NCBI GenBank assembly: GCA_965115815.1
Contig: OZ220465.1
Span: 806,001 to 870,000 of the forward strand
Source of the DNA: VXPW01 sp965115815
GTDB taxonomy: Bacteria > Pseudomonadota > Alphaproteobacteria > TMED109
Length of the DNA stretch: 64,000 nucleotides
Direction: 5' to 3'
Shown here: positions 15,451-25,315 of the stretch, piece after piece
Position numbering within the stretch: the first letter of the stretch is position 1
How the letters are laid out: each line of letters starts with the position of its first letter
The notes under the pieces: model-generated
What the model saw: only the letters and a program-made list of their open reading frames with translations
Databases searched by the model: none
Told to the model about the DNA's origin: nothing
Made by a program: the position numbers and the translations under genes

Positions 15451-18159
15451 ATGCCCCTTTCGTTTGCCGCCCCCCTGGCCCTCGCCGCCCTGGCCGGGCT
15501 GGCGGCCGTGTGGTGGCTGCTGCGGATCCGGCCGCCGGCGCCGCGCCGGATCCGGTTTCCCGCCATCCGGCTGCTCTTCGGCCTCGAGGACCGCGAGCAG
15601 CCCCCGCACACCACCCCGCCGTGGCTCCTGATCCTGCGCCTGACCCTGTTCGCGCTGGTGGTGCTCGCGGTCGCCGGACCCCGGTGGGAGCCCCGGCCGG
15701 CGCTGGAGGCGGACGGGGCGCTGATCGTCGTGGTCGACGACGGCTGGGCGGGCGCCGCCGGATGGGAAGACACCCGCCGGGCGCTGCTGCAGCTGCTGGA
15801 TGCGGCGCGGGAGCGGGCCGTGGTGCTGGCCGGGACGGCTCCGGGCACCGAGTGGTTCCGGTCCCATGCCGCCCTGGATTCCGAGGCGGCGGTCCGACGG
15901 GCCCGAATCATGGCCCCGCAACCGTGGGGGGTCGACCGCAGGGCGTTTCTCGAATCGCTGGTGGGAGCGGAATTCGCGGCGGTCGGCGAGGTGCTGTGGT
16001 TCTGGGACGGCACCGACGGCGGCGACCCGGAAGCCATGGCGCTGCTGGCCCGGCAGCTGGCGCGGCTGGGGCCCCTGCGGCTGATGACCGGGGGCGAGCA
16101 CGAGGCGCTGGTGCTGCTGGAACCGGCGGCGGAATCGGGCGGCGGCACGGTTCCGCAGCTGCGGCGCCTGCGCGCATCCGAACGGCAGACGGAGTGGGTG
16201 CGGATCCTGAGCGCGGAGGGCCGCGTCCTCACGCGGGTGGAGACCGCGTTCGCCGACGGCGAGCGCACGGCGGAGGCACCGCTCGGCCTGCCGCGCGAGC
16301 TCCGCCGCGAGGTGGCCCGGATCGAGATCGAGGGGCAGCGCCATGCCGGCGCGGTCCTGCTGGTCGACGACCGCTGGCAGCGGCGCACGGTCGGGCTGGT
16401 GACGCTCGGCGACGATCATGCGGCGCGCCCGCTGCTGGCCCCCACCTACTACCTGCGACGCGCCCTGGAGCCGTTCGCCGACCTGCGGCAGGGTTCCCTC
16501 GGGGCGCTGCTCGAGGATCCTCCGCCGGTCATCGTGCTGGCGGATGTCGGGCAGCTCCGCCCGGAGGGGCGGCAGGCCCTCGAGGCGTGGCTGCACGCCG
16601 GGGGCACCCTGGTGCGCTTTGCCGGCGAACGCCTCGTCGACGCCGACGACCCCCTGCTGCCGGTCCGGTTGCGGGCAGGGGAGATGCGGGCGCTGGGAGG
16701 CGCCTTCAGCTGGGAACGGCCGTTCGCGCTCGGACCGTTTCCGCCCGAATCGCCGTTGGCCGGGCTGACCGTGCCGGACGACGTCCGGATCCGTCGCCAG
16801 ATGATCGCCGAACCCTCCGCCGCGCTCGACGATCGGACCCTGGCGCGGCTGGTCGACGGAACTCCGCTGGTCACGGCGGCGCCGCGCGGTCGCGGCGAAC
16901 TCGTGTTCTTTCACGTGACCGCGAACCCCGACTGGTCGAATCTGCCGTTGTCCGGGCTGTTCGTCCGCATGCTGCAGCGGATCGTGGAGCGGGCCGCGGG
17001 CGGCGAGGACCGTTCCGGATCCGGGATGCTGCCTCCGCTGGCGGTCCTGGACGGCTTCGGCCGGGTCGGGCCGCCGCCGCCGGAGGCCGTCGCGGTCGGT
17101 GCGGACCGGCTTGAATCCGGGCGGCCGGGACCCGGGAATCCGCCCGGCTACTACGGCCACGACCTGTTCCGCCGGGCCCTCAACCTGGGCGCCAGCGCGG
17201 CGGCGGTGCGGGCCTACCACGGCCCGCTACCCGACGGAGCGGGTCCGTCCGCGCGGTTCGGAGCGACGGAAATCGACCTGTCCCCGTGGCTGTTCGCCTT
17301 CGCGCTCGGGTTGCTCGGGGTCGACATCGCAGTCGGGATGCGGCTGCGCGGACTGCTCGGCGGACCGGCCCGGGCCGCGGTACTGGCGGCGCTGGCCGGG
17401 TTCGGTGCGGCCGACGCGCAGGCCCGGGATTCCGTTCCCCCGGGCGCCCTCGCGATCCAGTTCGGGTACGTCGTCACCGGCGACCCGGAGGTCGACCGGA
17501 CCAGCGCGCTCGGGCTGGCGGCGCTCGGCCGCGTGCTGGCCGCGCGCACGTCCGTGGCGCCGGTGCCGCCGCGGGCGCTCGACGTCGAGCGCGATCCGCT
17601 GGTCTTTCACCCGTTCGTGTACTGGCCGGTGACCGACCGCCAGGCGACGGTCTCGCCCGCCGCCGCGGAACGCATCGAGGCCTATCTCCGGGCGGGCGGG
17701 ATGATCGTGTTCGATACCCGGGACGGTTCGCCGGCGGCCCGGATCGAAGGGCCGCGCCGCGGCGACCCGCGCCTCGGCCGGATCCTCGGGGTGCTCGACC
17801 TGCCCCCGCTGGTTCCGGTTTCCGGTTCGCACGTGCTGGGTCGTTCCTTCTATCTGCTGGGCCGCTTCCCGGGCCGCTGGGCCGGCAATCCGGTCTGGAT
17901 CGAGAGCACGGCCGAGCGGTCGCGCGACGAGGTGGCCGGCGTCATCGTGGGCGCGGCGGGCTGGGCGGCGGCGTGGGCGCGGGATCCGGCCGGCCGGCCG
18001 CTGTTCCCGGTCACGCCGGGCGGCGACCGGCAGCGCGAGCTGGCCTACCGGTTCGGCGTCAACCTCGCGATGTACGCGATGACCGGCACCTACAAGGCGG
18101 ATCAGGCGCACGCCCGGACGATCCTGGAGCGCCTGCGGCGCCCGGCGGCGGATCGCTGA
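15451..18159 (+). CDS. BatA-DUF4159 membrane protein
   Basis: A 902-residue protein. The N-terminus is a BatA-type two-helix membrane anchor (PLALAALAGLAAVWWLLRI, then LLILRLTLFALVVLAVAG after FGLEDREQPPHTTPPW). The middle is a periplasmic or VWA-like region, with a further transmembrane segment near residue 610 (LSPWLFAFALGLLGVDIAVG). The C-terminal ~210 residues form DUF4159 (IQFGYVVTGDPEVDRTS, FHPFVYWPVTD, FDTRDG, LGRSFYLLGRFPGRW, RFGVNLAMYAMTGTYKADQ). Relatives of this length occur next to MoxR and DUF58 in alphaproteobacteria. It probably forms a membrane complex with them; the substrate is unknown. Confidence 0.85.
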   Translation: MPLSFAAPLALAALAGLAAVWWLLRIRPPAPRRIRFPAIRLLFGLEDREQPPHTTPPWLLILRLTLFALVVLAVAGPRWEPRPALEADGALIVVVDDGWAGAAGWEDTRRALLQLLDAARERAVVLAGTAPGTEWFRSHAALDSEAAVRRARIMAPQPWGVDRRAFLESLVGAEFAAVGEVLWFWDGTDGGDPEAMALLARQLARLGPLRLMTGGEHEALVLLEPAAESGGGTVPQLRRLRASERQTEWVRILSAEGRVLTRVETAFADGERTAEAPLGLPRELRREVARIEIEGQRHAGAVLLVDDRWQRRTVGLVTLGDDHAARPLLAPTYYLRRALEPFADLRQGSLGALLEDPPPVIVLADVGQLRPEGRQALEAWLHAGGTLVRFAGERLVDADDPLLPVRLRAGEMRALGGAFSWERPFALGPFPPESPLAGLTVPDDVRIRRQMIAEPSAALDDRTLARLVDGTPLVTAAPRGRGELVFFHVTANPDWSNLPLSGLFVRMLQRIVERAAGGEDRSGSGMLPPLAVLDGFGRVGPPPPEAVAVGADRLESGRPGPGNPPGYYGHDLFRRALNLGASAAAVRAYHGPLPDGAGPSARFGATEIDLSPWLFAFALGLLGVDIAVGMRLRGLLGGPARAAVLAALAGFGAADAQARDSVPPGALAIQFGYVVTGDPEVDRTSALGLAALGRVLAARTSVAPVPPRALDVERDPLVFHPFVYWPVTDRQATVSPAAAERIEAYLRAGGMIVFDTRDGSPAARIEGPRRGDPRLGRILGVLDLPPLVPVSGSHVLGRSFYLLGRFPGRWAGNPVWIESTAERSRDEVAGVIVGAAGWAAAWARDPAGRPLFPVTPGGDRQRELAYRFGVNLAMYAMTGTYKADQAHARTILERLRRPAADR

Positions 18160-18165
18160 GGTCCG

Positions 18166-20211
18166 ATGGACGGGTTCACGCTGACGTTCGGGCCGATCGT
18201 GCCGTGGAGCCTGCTGGCCGCGTTCGCGGCGGTCCTGGCGGCCGTGCTCGGCCTCGGACTCCGCAAGCGGGCGCCCGGAATCGGCTTTCGGGCACTGGCG
18301 GCCGCCGCCCTCCTGCTCGCGCTGGTCCGCCCCATCGCGACCGCCGAGGAGCGGACCGCGCTGGACGACGTGGTACTGGTCGTGGCGGATGCCAGCCCCA
18401 GCCAGCAGGCGGGAGACCGCCCGGACCGGACCCGGTCCGCCGTCCGGGCGATCCGGAACGCCCTGGACGACGCCGAAGGGCTGGAGGTCCGGGTCGTGAC
18501 CGCGACCGGGGGCGGTCCCGGGACGAAGCTGTTCGCCGCCGTCCGCGCGGCCGTCGGCGACGTGCCTCCGGACGGCATGGCAGGGGTGGTGCTGGTGACC
18601 GACGGGCAGGTGCACGACGTGCCGGACGCGCCGTCGGCGCTCGGGTTCGATGCGCCGGTGCATGTCCTGCTGACCGGCGCGCCCGGCGAACGCGACCGGC
18701 GCCTGGTGGTCGAGGGCGCGCCGAGCTACGGCATCGTCGGGGAGGCCGTGAAGTTCCGGGTCACCCTCCGGGACGAGGCCGCGACGGGGCAGGCCGAACC
18801 GGTCCGCATCGTCGTGCCCGGGGGGTCGGTGTCGGAACGGGTGCTCCAGATCGGAACCCCGGCCGAGTTCGAGCTGCCGCTGGAGCGGCCCGGTTCGGTG
18901 ACGGTGTCCCTCGAGGCGGCGGTCGTGCCCGGGGAACTCACGCCCGACAACAACCGGGCGATCGTCGACGTCCAGGCGATCCGGGACCGGCTCCGGGTCA
19001 TGCTCGTCTCGGGTGCGCCGAGCATGGGGCTGCGCCACTGGCGCAACCTGCTGCAGGCCGACCCGGCGGTGGATCTCGTGCACTTCACGATCCTGCGGCC
19101 TCCGGCCCAGCAGGACGCCACCCCGCTGCAGGAACTGTCGTTGATCCCGTTTCCGGCGCGCGAACTGTTCGAGGCGGACCTCGACAGCTTCCACCTCGTG
19201 ATCTTCGACCGGTATCACGTGCGCGGCATCCTGCCCCCGCAGTACCTGTCGAACATCGCCGAGTACGTGGTGCGCGGCGGGGCTCTGCTCGACATTGCCG
19301 GTCCGAGCTATGCCGGTCGCTTCGGTCTCGTGCACACAGCGCTGCGGGAGATCCTCCCGACCCTCCCGGCCGGGGAGGTCATCGAGCAGCCGTTCGTGCC
19401 GGAGCTTTCGGAGGCCGGACGGAACCATCCGGTGACCGCCGGCCTGGCGGCCGGAGCGGCGGACTGGGGGCCGTGGTACCGGATGGTGCGGGGCCTGCCG
19501 GTGAAGGGGGAATCCCTGCTCCGGGGAGTCGACGGCTGGCCGCTGCTCCAGCTCGGCCGGGTCGGCGAGGGCCGGGTGGCGCAGCTGCTCTCCGACCAGT
19601 CCTGGGTCTGGGCGCAGCCCGGCCCCGGCGGCGGCCCGCGCGCGGAACTGCTGCGCCGGGTGGTGCACTGGCTGATGAAGGAGCCGGAACTGGAAGAGCA
19701 CCGGCTGCAGGCGACCGTGTCCGGGCCGAGGATCGACGTGGTCTACCGGAGCCTCGACGACCCGCTGGACGCGGTCACGGCCGTCGGTCCTTCCGGCGCC
19801 GTGCAGACCGCGGAGCTGACCGCGGCCGGGGCGGGCACGGCGACCGCTTCGGTGACGGCCGACGAACCGGGGCTGTGGACCCTGCGGGGCGGATCCCTCA
19901 CGGCGACGGCGCTGGTGGAGGCGGCCGACGCCCTCGAGCGGACCGAGATGCGGGCCGATCCGGAGCCGCTCCGGGGCTTGGCGGCGGCCACCGGCGGCGG
20001 CGTCTTCTGGCTGGCGGATCGGGGCGGGCCGCCGCCGATCCGGACGGTGACCGCCGGGCAGGCGGCGGCCGGCGAGAACTGGCTCGGGGTGCGGCGGCAG
20101 GGCCGGCACCTGGTGACCGGGCTCGTCCGGTCGCCGCTGGTCCCGTGGTGGGCGCTGCTGGCCCTCGCGGTCGGGGCGCTGCTGCTTGCATGGCACCGGG
20201 AGGCGCGCTAG
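18166..20211 (+). CDS. large membrane protein of the MoxR/DUF58 cluster (glutamine amidotransferase-like)
   Basis: A 681-residue protein with two N-terminal membrane helices (WSLLAAFAAVLAAVLGLGL, ALAAAALLLALVRP), a VWA-like region (DVVLVVADASPSQQ, GVVLVTDGQVHD), and a class I glutamine amidotransferase-like fold region (LVIFDRYHVRG, YVVRGGALLDIAGPSYAGRF). A C-terminal helix follows (WWALLALAVGALLLAWH). No catalytic Cys of true amidotransferases is evident. It starts 6 nt after the BatA-DUF4159 gene and ends with TAG. Orthologues sit in the same order in alphaproteobacteria; the function is unknown but envelope-related by context. Confidence 0.8.
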   Translation: MDGFTLTFGPIVPWSLLAAFAAVLAAVLGLGLRKRAPGIGFRALAAAALLLALVRPIATAEERTALDDVVLVVADASPSQQAGDRPDRTRSAVRAIRNALDDAEGLEVRVVTATGGGPGTKLFAAVRAAVGDVPPDGMAGVVLVTDGQVHDVPDAPSALGFDAPVHVLLTGAPGERDRRLVVEGAPSYGIVGEAVKFRVTLRDEAATGQAEPVRIVVPGGSVSERVLQIGTPAEFELPLERPGSVTVSLEAAVVPGELTPDNNRAIVDVQAIRDRLRVMLVSGAPSMGLRHWRNLLQADPAVDLVHFTILRPPAQQDATPLQELSLIPFPARELFEADLDSFHLVIFDRYHVRGILPPQYLSNIAEYVVRGGALLDIAGPSYAGRFGLVHTALREILPTLPAGEVIEQPFVPELSEAGRNHPVTAGLAAGAADWGPWYRMVRGLPVKGESLLRGVDGWPLLQLGRVGEGRVAQLLSDQSWVWAQPGPGGGPRAELLRRVVHWLMKEPELEEHRLQATVSGPRIDVVYRSLDDPLDAVTAVGPSGAVQTAELTAAGAGTATASVTADEPGLWTLRGGSLTATALVEAADALERTEMRADPEPLRGLAAATGGGVFWLADRGGPPPIRTVTAGQAAAGENWLGVRRQGRHLVTGLVRSPLVPWWALLALAVGALLLAWHREAR

Positions 20212-20213
20212 CC

Positions 20214-20858
20214 GTGGGCCGGGTGCCGGCTCGGGGCACCGTCCCCGACTGGTGGGACGAGGCGACCCGGACCCTGGCCCGCCGCGACCCGGTGCTGCGC
20301 CGGATCGTCGACGATTCCGCTTCCCGGGGCGTCGCGCTGCGGTCCCGGGGCGACGCGTTCCAGTCCCTGGCCCGGTCGATCGTCGGCCAGCAGATCTCGG
20401 TCCGGGCCGCGCATGCGGTGTGGGTGCGGCTGGAGGAGGGCCTCGGCGGCGTCGCGCCCGGGCGGGTGTCGGCCGCCGGGCTGCCGGCCCTGAGGAAGGC
20501 CGGGCTGTCGCAGCGCAAGGCCGAGTACCTCGGTGAACTCGCGGCCTGGTTCGCCACCGGCGCCGGGCGCCGGATCGGGTGGCCGGAACTCACGGATTCC
20601 GAGGCGATCGCCGTGCTCACCGAGCGGCGCGGGATCGGCCGGTGGACGGCGGAAATGTTCCTGATCTTCTGCCTGCTGCGGCCCGACGTGTTTCCGGTCG
20701 ACGATCTCGGGCTTCTGCGCGCGCTGCGCGCGCTGTATGGTGGCGCGGACGGCGGGGGGGCGGCGGCGGAGCGGATCGGCAGGCGGTGGGAGCCGTGGCG
20801 GTCCTGCGCTACATGGCTCCTCTGGCGCTACCTGGATCCGGTTCCCGTGGCCTACTAG
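20214..20858 (+). CDS. DNA-3-methyladenine glycosylase II (HhH-GPD family)
   Basis: The ~214-residue protein has AlkA-type HhH-GPD features: FQSLARSIVGQQISVRAAHA, LRKAGLSQRKAEYLGELA, a helix-hairpin-helix TERRGIGRWTAEMFLIF, and DVFPVDDLGL, whose Asp is the usual catalytic residue. It removes alkylated purines during base excision repair. GTG 20214 is preferred because GGGAGG lies about 10 nt upstream; ATG 20190 would overlap the previous gene by 22 nt. It ends TAC TAG. It travels at the end of the MoxR block and may be co-transcribed without a functional link. Confidence 0.85.
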   Translation: MGRVPARGTVPDWWDEATRTLARRDPVLRRIVDDSASRGVALRSRGDAFQSLARSIVGQQISVRAAHAVWVRLEEGLGGVAPGRVSAAGLPALRKAGLSQRKAEYLGELAAWFATGAGRRIGWPELTDSEAIAVLTERRGIGRWTAEMFLIFCLLRPDVFPVDDLGLLRALRALYGGADGGGAAAERIGRRWEPWRSCATWLLWRYLDPVPVAY

Positions 20859-20912
20859 GGTCGGGCGCCGGCGCGCGCTCGTGCAGACGGGATGGAGGAG
20901 GAGTTCCCGATA

Positions 20913-22088
20913 ATGGGGAAGCGGTGGGTGGCCGGCCCGGCCGGCGGGCTGATCGCGGCGGCGTGGGCGGGTGCGGTGACTCCGGCCCCGGCCCAGCAGC
21001 CGGCGGTCGTGGGGGTCGACCGGGTCACCGCCGAGGCGGTGGACCAGACGGCTCCGACCATCGGTCGCTTCGTCACGCTCAACGAGGCGGTCGTGCCGGC
21101 GCTGCTGGCGAGTCACGTGACCGAGATGCCGGTGCGGATCGGGGACCGGCTGGTCGAGGGCGATGTCATCGCGGTCCTCGATGTCGAGCGACTGGGCTGG
21201 CAGGTGCAGGAGGCGCGGGCGAGCGTCGCGCAGCGGGAAGCGGGTCTGGCGGTCGCGCAGGCCACGGCCGATCTGGCGCGGCGGCGACTGGAGCGGGCCG
21301 AGGGACTCCGCGAATCGACCGCTTTCAGCCAGGCCCAGCGCGACGATGCGCGGGGCGAGGCGGACATCGCGGCCGCGCAGGTCCAGGTGGCGGAGGCGGC
21401 GCTGCAGGAGGCCCGGGCCCGGTTGGACACGGCCCGGGACGACCTCGACCGGGGCACCGTGGTCGCGCCGTTCGACGGGGTCGTCGAGGAGCGGCACGCC
21501 GACCTGGGCGAGGCGGTGCAGCCCGGCGGACCGGTGGTCACGCTGGTGAGCGAGCGGGCCCTCGAGATCGAAGCGGACGTGCCCTCCGTCCGCGTGGCGG
21601 CGCTGCAGCCGGGGACCGCGATCGGTGTGACCCGCGGGTCGGGCGAATCGATGGCCACCACCGTGCGGGCGGTCGGGACCGTGGAGAATCCGCGGACCCG
21701 CACCCGCCGGGTTCGGCTGCTGCCCGAGCTGGCGGGCATGCAGGCGGTCCCGCCGATCGGCGAAGGGGTCACCGTGCACGTTCCGGTCAGCGACGCGGCC
21801 GTCCTGACCACGGTCCACAAGGACGCCGTCCTGCAGCGTCGGGGCATCTCGGTGGTCTATGTGGTCGTCGACGGCCGGGCGGAAGTCCGCCCGGTCCGGC
21901 TGGGCGAGGCCGTGGGCGAGCGGTTCGTGGTCCTCTCCGGGGTCGAGCCCGGAGAGAGGGCGGTCATCCGCGGCAACGAACGGCTCCTGCCGGGGCAGGC
22001 GGTAGCGGTGGGCCCGCCGCCGGCGGCGGACGGCGGGGAGGAGCGGGCCGAAGCTGTCGCGGACGGTCCGCGGGAGTCCGGCCCGTGA
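20913..22088 (+). CDS. RND efflux periplasmic adaptor (membrane fusion protein)
   Basis: A 391-residue HlyD/AcrA-type adaptor. A signal peptide (about residues 1-29, ending TPAPAQQ) precedes a barrel-sandwich half (PALLASHVTEMPVRIGDRL, VEGDVIAVLD), a long coiled-coil hairpin rich in Ala/Arg/Glu (about residues 85-160), and the second lipoyl half GTVVAPFDGVVEERHADLGE. A beta-barrel and membrane-proximal domain follow. ATG 20913 is chosen because GGAGGAG lies 11 nt upstream and it starts the signal peptide. It bridges the inner-membrane pump, encoded next with a GTGA overlap, to an outer-membrane channel that is not encoded here. Confidence 0.88.
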   Translation: MGKRWVAGPAGGLIAAAWAGAVTPAPAQQPAVVGVDRVTAEAVDQTAPTIGRFVTLNEAVVPALLASHVTEMPVRIGDRLVEGDVIAVLDVERLGWQVQEARASVAQREAGLAVAQATADLARRRLERAEGLRESTAFSQAQRDDARGEADIAAAQVQVAEAALQEARARLDTARDDLDRGTVVAPFDGVVEERHADLGEAVQPGGPVVTLVSERALEIEADVPSVRVAALQPGTAIGVTRGSGESMATTVRAVGTVENPRTRTRRVRLLPELAGMQAVPPIGEGVTVHVPVSDAAVLTTVHKDAVLQRRGISVVYVVVDGRAEVRPVRLGEAVGERFVVLSGVEPGERAVIRGNERLLPGQAVAVGPPPAADGGEERAEAVADGPRESGP

Positions 22089-25000
22089 ACCTCATTCGCC
22101 TGTCCATCGAGAAGCCGATCGCGGTCTTGGCGGTCGTCATCATGATCGTGGTGCTGGGCTTTCTGGCCCTTACCCGGATTCCGATCCAGCTGGCTCCCGA
22201 CGTGTACACCCCCGTGATTTCGGTCACCACCTCGTGGTACGGTGCCAGCCCGTACGAGATCGAGCGCGAGATCGTCAACCGCCAGGAAGACGTGCTGCGG
22301 GGCCTGGAGGGTCTCGAGCGCATGGAGAGCACCTCGCGCGACGGACAGGGCGAGGTGACGCTCGAGTTCAATGTCGGGATCAACATGGACCGGGCGCTCC
22401 TCCTGGTGTCCAACCGGCTCAACCAGATCGACGACTACCCCGAGGATGCCGGGGAGCCCCAGCTCGACACGGCCGGCCTGGACGACAATCCGGTCGCCTG
22501 GTTCATCCTTACCCGGACCCGGGGCAACGAGCGTCCGGTATCGACGTACGGCGACTTCGTCGAGAACGTGATCCAGGATCGTCTGGAACGGGTGCCGGGC
22601 GTGGCGCGCACCAACCTGTTCGGCGGAACGCAGCGGGAGCTGCAGGTGACGGTCCGGCCGGAACAACTGGCCACCTACCGCCTCACGGTGCCGTCGGTGG
22701 TGGATTCGCTGCGGCTGGCCAACGCGTCGGTATCGGCCGGGGACGTCGAGGAAGGCAAGCGCCGGTACGTGGTGCGGGCGGAAGGCGAGCTCCAGACGCC
22801 GGAACAGGTCCGGGACGTGGTCCTCGTGACCGACGAAACCGAATCGGGCCGGATTGGGCGGACCCGGGTTGGCGACATCGCCACGGTCGATTTCGGGTAC
22901 AAGACGCCGGTTGCCGACATCCGGTTCCTCGGGGAATCGGCGCTTGCCGTCAATGCGATGCGCCAGAGCGGCGCCAACGTCATCGACACCATGAACGGGG
23001 TTCGGGATGCCATTGCCGAACTCAACGAGTTCGCGCTGCCGGGGGTCGGCCTCACCATGCAGCAGGTCTACGACGAGACCATCTACATCGATTCCGCGAT
23101 CGAGCTGGTCCGTCAGAACATCTGGATCGGCGGCCTCCTCGCGGTCGTGGTCCTGCTGCTGTTCCTGCGTTCCTGGCGCGCGACCGTGATCATCGGGCTG
23201 GCCATTCCCGTTTCGGTGGTGGCGTCCTTCGTCGCCATGGCGGCCCTCGGCCGTTCGCTCAACGTGATTTCGCTGGCCGGGATCGCGTTCGCCGTGGGCA
23301 TGGTCGTCGATGCCGCGATCGTGGTCCTCGAGAACATCTACCGGTTGCGGGAGAGCGGCCGTTCGGGACCCGAGGCCGCGCATGCCGGCACGCGCCAGGT
23401 CTGGTCGGCCGTGATGGTGTCCGCGCTCACCACGGTTCTGGTGTTCATTCCCATTCTGGTGATGGAACTGGAGGCCGGGCAGCTGTTCCGCGACATCGCC
23501 GTGGCCATTTCCGTCGCGGTCCTGATGTCGCTGATCGTCTCGGTGACCGTCATTCCGGCCCTGGCGACATGGCTCCTCGGTCCGGGCCGGGGCTACCGCC
23601 GCATCGGGCTGGGTCCGGTCGACTGGGCGCCGCGCCTCATTGCCCGCTTCTTCACCGGGTACGTGCGGATCGTCCTGCGCTCGCGGGCGGCGTCGGCGGC
23701 CATCGCCCTGAGCGTGGCGGCGGGGGCGCTGCTGGTGAGCTGGCAGCTGCTGCCGAAGCTCGAGTACCTGCCCGAAGGAAACCGGAACCTGATCTTCGGC
23801 GTGATGCTACCGCCGCCCGGCTACAATCTCGGAACCCTGACCGAGATCGCCAAGCGGGTCGAGGTTCCGGTGCGGCCGCTCTGGGCCAGCGAGACGGGGC
23901 CCGAGGCCGAGCCCGGGCAGCCGCCCAAGATCAAGAACTACTTCTTCGTCGCGATCCGCGACGGACGCACCTTCTTCGGCGCCAGTGCGATCCAGGAGAC
24001 GCGGGTCCGGGAGCTCATTCCGGTCCTGACGCGGTCGCTGTTCGGAGAGCCGGGCACGTTCGGGTTCTTCACGCAGCCCAGCCTGTTCCAGCGCGGTTTC
24101 GGGGGCGGGCGGGCGATCGACATCGACATCGGCGGACCGTCTCTTGAAGACGTGGTGGCGGTGGCCCAGCAGGCGGCCGGCCGGATCGGTCAGGCCTTCC
24201 CGCGCGAACAGGGGAACCAGATGCGACCCATCCCCGGCCTGGATCTCGGGTCGCCCGAGGTGCAGGTCCGCCCCGACCGGGTGCGCCTGTCGGACAACGG
24301 GGTGACGGCGCGCGAACTCGCGATGAGCGTGGATGCCTTCAATTCCGGGCTCCGGGTGGCCGAGATCACGGTGGATTCGGAGCGGCTCGATCTGACGCTG
24401 CAGGGCCCGCAGGACGACATCAGCCACACCCAGGGCATCGATACCTTGCCGGTGGTGACCCGGACCGGCGAGATTCTCCCCGTGAGTTCGGTGGCCGATG
24501 TCGTGGTTACGTCCGGCCCGACCGAAATCCGGCACATCGAACGCGAGCGCACGATCACGCTCCAGCTGCGCCCGTCCGACCGGATCCCGCTGGAAGCGGC
24601 GATCGAGAAGGTCGCCGCCGAGGTCGTGGCTCCGCTCGAGGCGCAGGGCCTGCCGGCCGGAACCAAGCTCGCCATCTCGGGAACCGCGGACGAACTCACG
24701 CAGACCTGGAACGCGATGGTGGGGAACCTCATCGTCGCGGTCGCGATCGTCTACCTGCTCATGGCGGTTCTGTTCTCCAGTTTCCTGTACCCGTTCGTGA
24801 TCATGCTGTCGGTTCCGCCCGCGACCGCCGGCGGGGTGATCGGACTGTGGTTCCTGAACCGGTACACCGTGCAGCCGCTCGACATGCTGACCATGCTCGG
24901 GTTCGTGATCCTGATCGGCATCGTCGTGAACAATGCCATCCTGCTCGTGCACCAGTCGCTGCTGCACATCCGGGAGGAGGGCCTGTCCCCGCCGGATGCG

Positions 25001-25297
25001 ATCGTCGAGGCGACCCGGAACCGGGTGCGGCCGATTTTCATGTCGACCCTGACGACCGTTGCCGGGATGCTGCCGCTGGTACTGTTCCCCGGGGCCGGGT
25101 CGGAACTCTACCGCGGCCTCGGTTCGGTCGTGGTCGGAGGGCTGACGATGTCGGCGGTGATTACCCTGGTGATCGTGCCGCCGATGCTGCGCATCTTCGT
25201 GTCCGGCGAAACCCGGCGGACGGTCGGGTCGCGCATCGGGGAGCCCGAACCCGCCCGGCTCCCGTCGCTGCACGGCCCCCGGCCTTCGGAGGCTTGA
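22085..25297 (+). CDS. RND efflux transporter permease (HAE-1 type)
   Basis: A 1070-residue RND pump, the normal length. TM1 is IEKPIAVLAVVIMIVVLGFL. The TM4 proton-relay motif reads GMVVDAAIVVLEN, keeping the first Asp but replacing the second acidic residue of AcrB by Ala. The duplicated half has NLIVAVAIVYLLMAVLFSS and GIVVNNAILLVHQSL. Two large periplasmic loops (after TM1 and TM7) match the porter domains. Such pumps export hydrophobic compounds using the proton gradient. GTG 22085 overlaps the adaptor's stop, indicating coupling. The substrate cannot be predicted. Confidence 0.92.
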   Translation: MNLIRLSIEKPIAVLAVVIMIVVLGFLALTRIPIQLAPDVYTPVISVTTSWYGASPYEIEREIVNRQEDVLRGLEGLERMESTSRDGQGEVTLEFNVGINMDRALLLVSNRLNQIDDYPEDAGEPQLDTAGLDDNPVAWFILTRTRGNERPVSTYGDFVENVIQDRLERVPGVARTNLFGGTQRELQVTVRPEQLATYRLTVPSVVDSLRLANASVSAGDVEEGKRRYVVRAEGELQTPEQVRDVVLVTDETESGRIGRTRVGDIATVDFGYKTPVADIRFLGESALAVNAMRQSGANVIDTMNGVRDAIAELNEFALPGVGLTMQQVYDETIYIDSAIELVRQNIWIGGLLAVVVLLLFLRSWRATVIIGLAIPVSVVASFVAMAALGRSLNVISLAGIAFAVGMVVDAAIVVLENIYRLRESGRSGPEAAHAGTRQVWSAVMVSALTTVLVFIPILVMELEAGQLFRDIAVAISVAVLMSLIVSVTVIPALATWLLGPGRGYRRIGLGPVDWAPRLIARFFTGYVRIVLRSRAASAAIALSVAAGALLVSWQLLPKLEYLPEGNRNLIFGVMLPPPGYNLGTLTEIAKRVEVPVRPLWASETGPEAEPGQPPKIKNYFFVAIRDGRTFFGASAIQETRVRELIPVLTRSLFGEPGTFGFFTQPSLFQRGFGGGRAIDIDIGGPSLEDVVAVAQQAAGRIGQAFPREQGNQMRPIPGLDLGSPEVQVRPDRVRLSDNGVTARELAMSVDAFNSGLRVAEITVDSERLDLTLQGPQDDISHTQGIDTLPVVTRTGEILPVSSVADVVVTSGPTEIRHIERERTITLQLRPSDRIPLEAAIEKVAAEVVAPLEAQGLPAGTKLAISGTADELTQTWNAMVGNLIVAVAIVYLLMAVLFSSFLYPFVIMLSVPPATAGGVIGLWFLNRYTVQPLDMLTMLGFVILIGIVVNNAILLVHQSLLHIREEGLSPPDAIVEATRNRVRPIFMSTLTTVAGMLPLVLFPGAGSELYRGLGSVVVGGLTMSAVITLVIVPPMLRIFVSGETRRTVGSRIGEPEPARLPSLHGPRPSEA

Positions 25298-25315
25298 GGA
25301 GATCATGAGGAGATC

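Noticed and set aside
14119..17220. Long minus-strand frame opposite the MoxR/DUF58/BatA genes
   Set aside because: Its residues are Arg/Pro/Gly/Gln-rich composition artefacts, and the plus strand encodes recognisable domains throughout.
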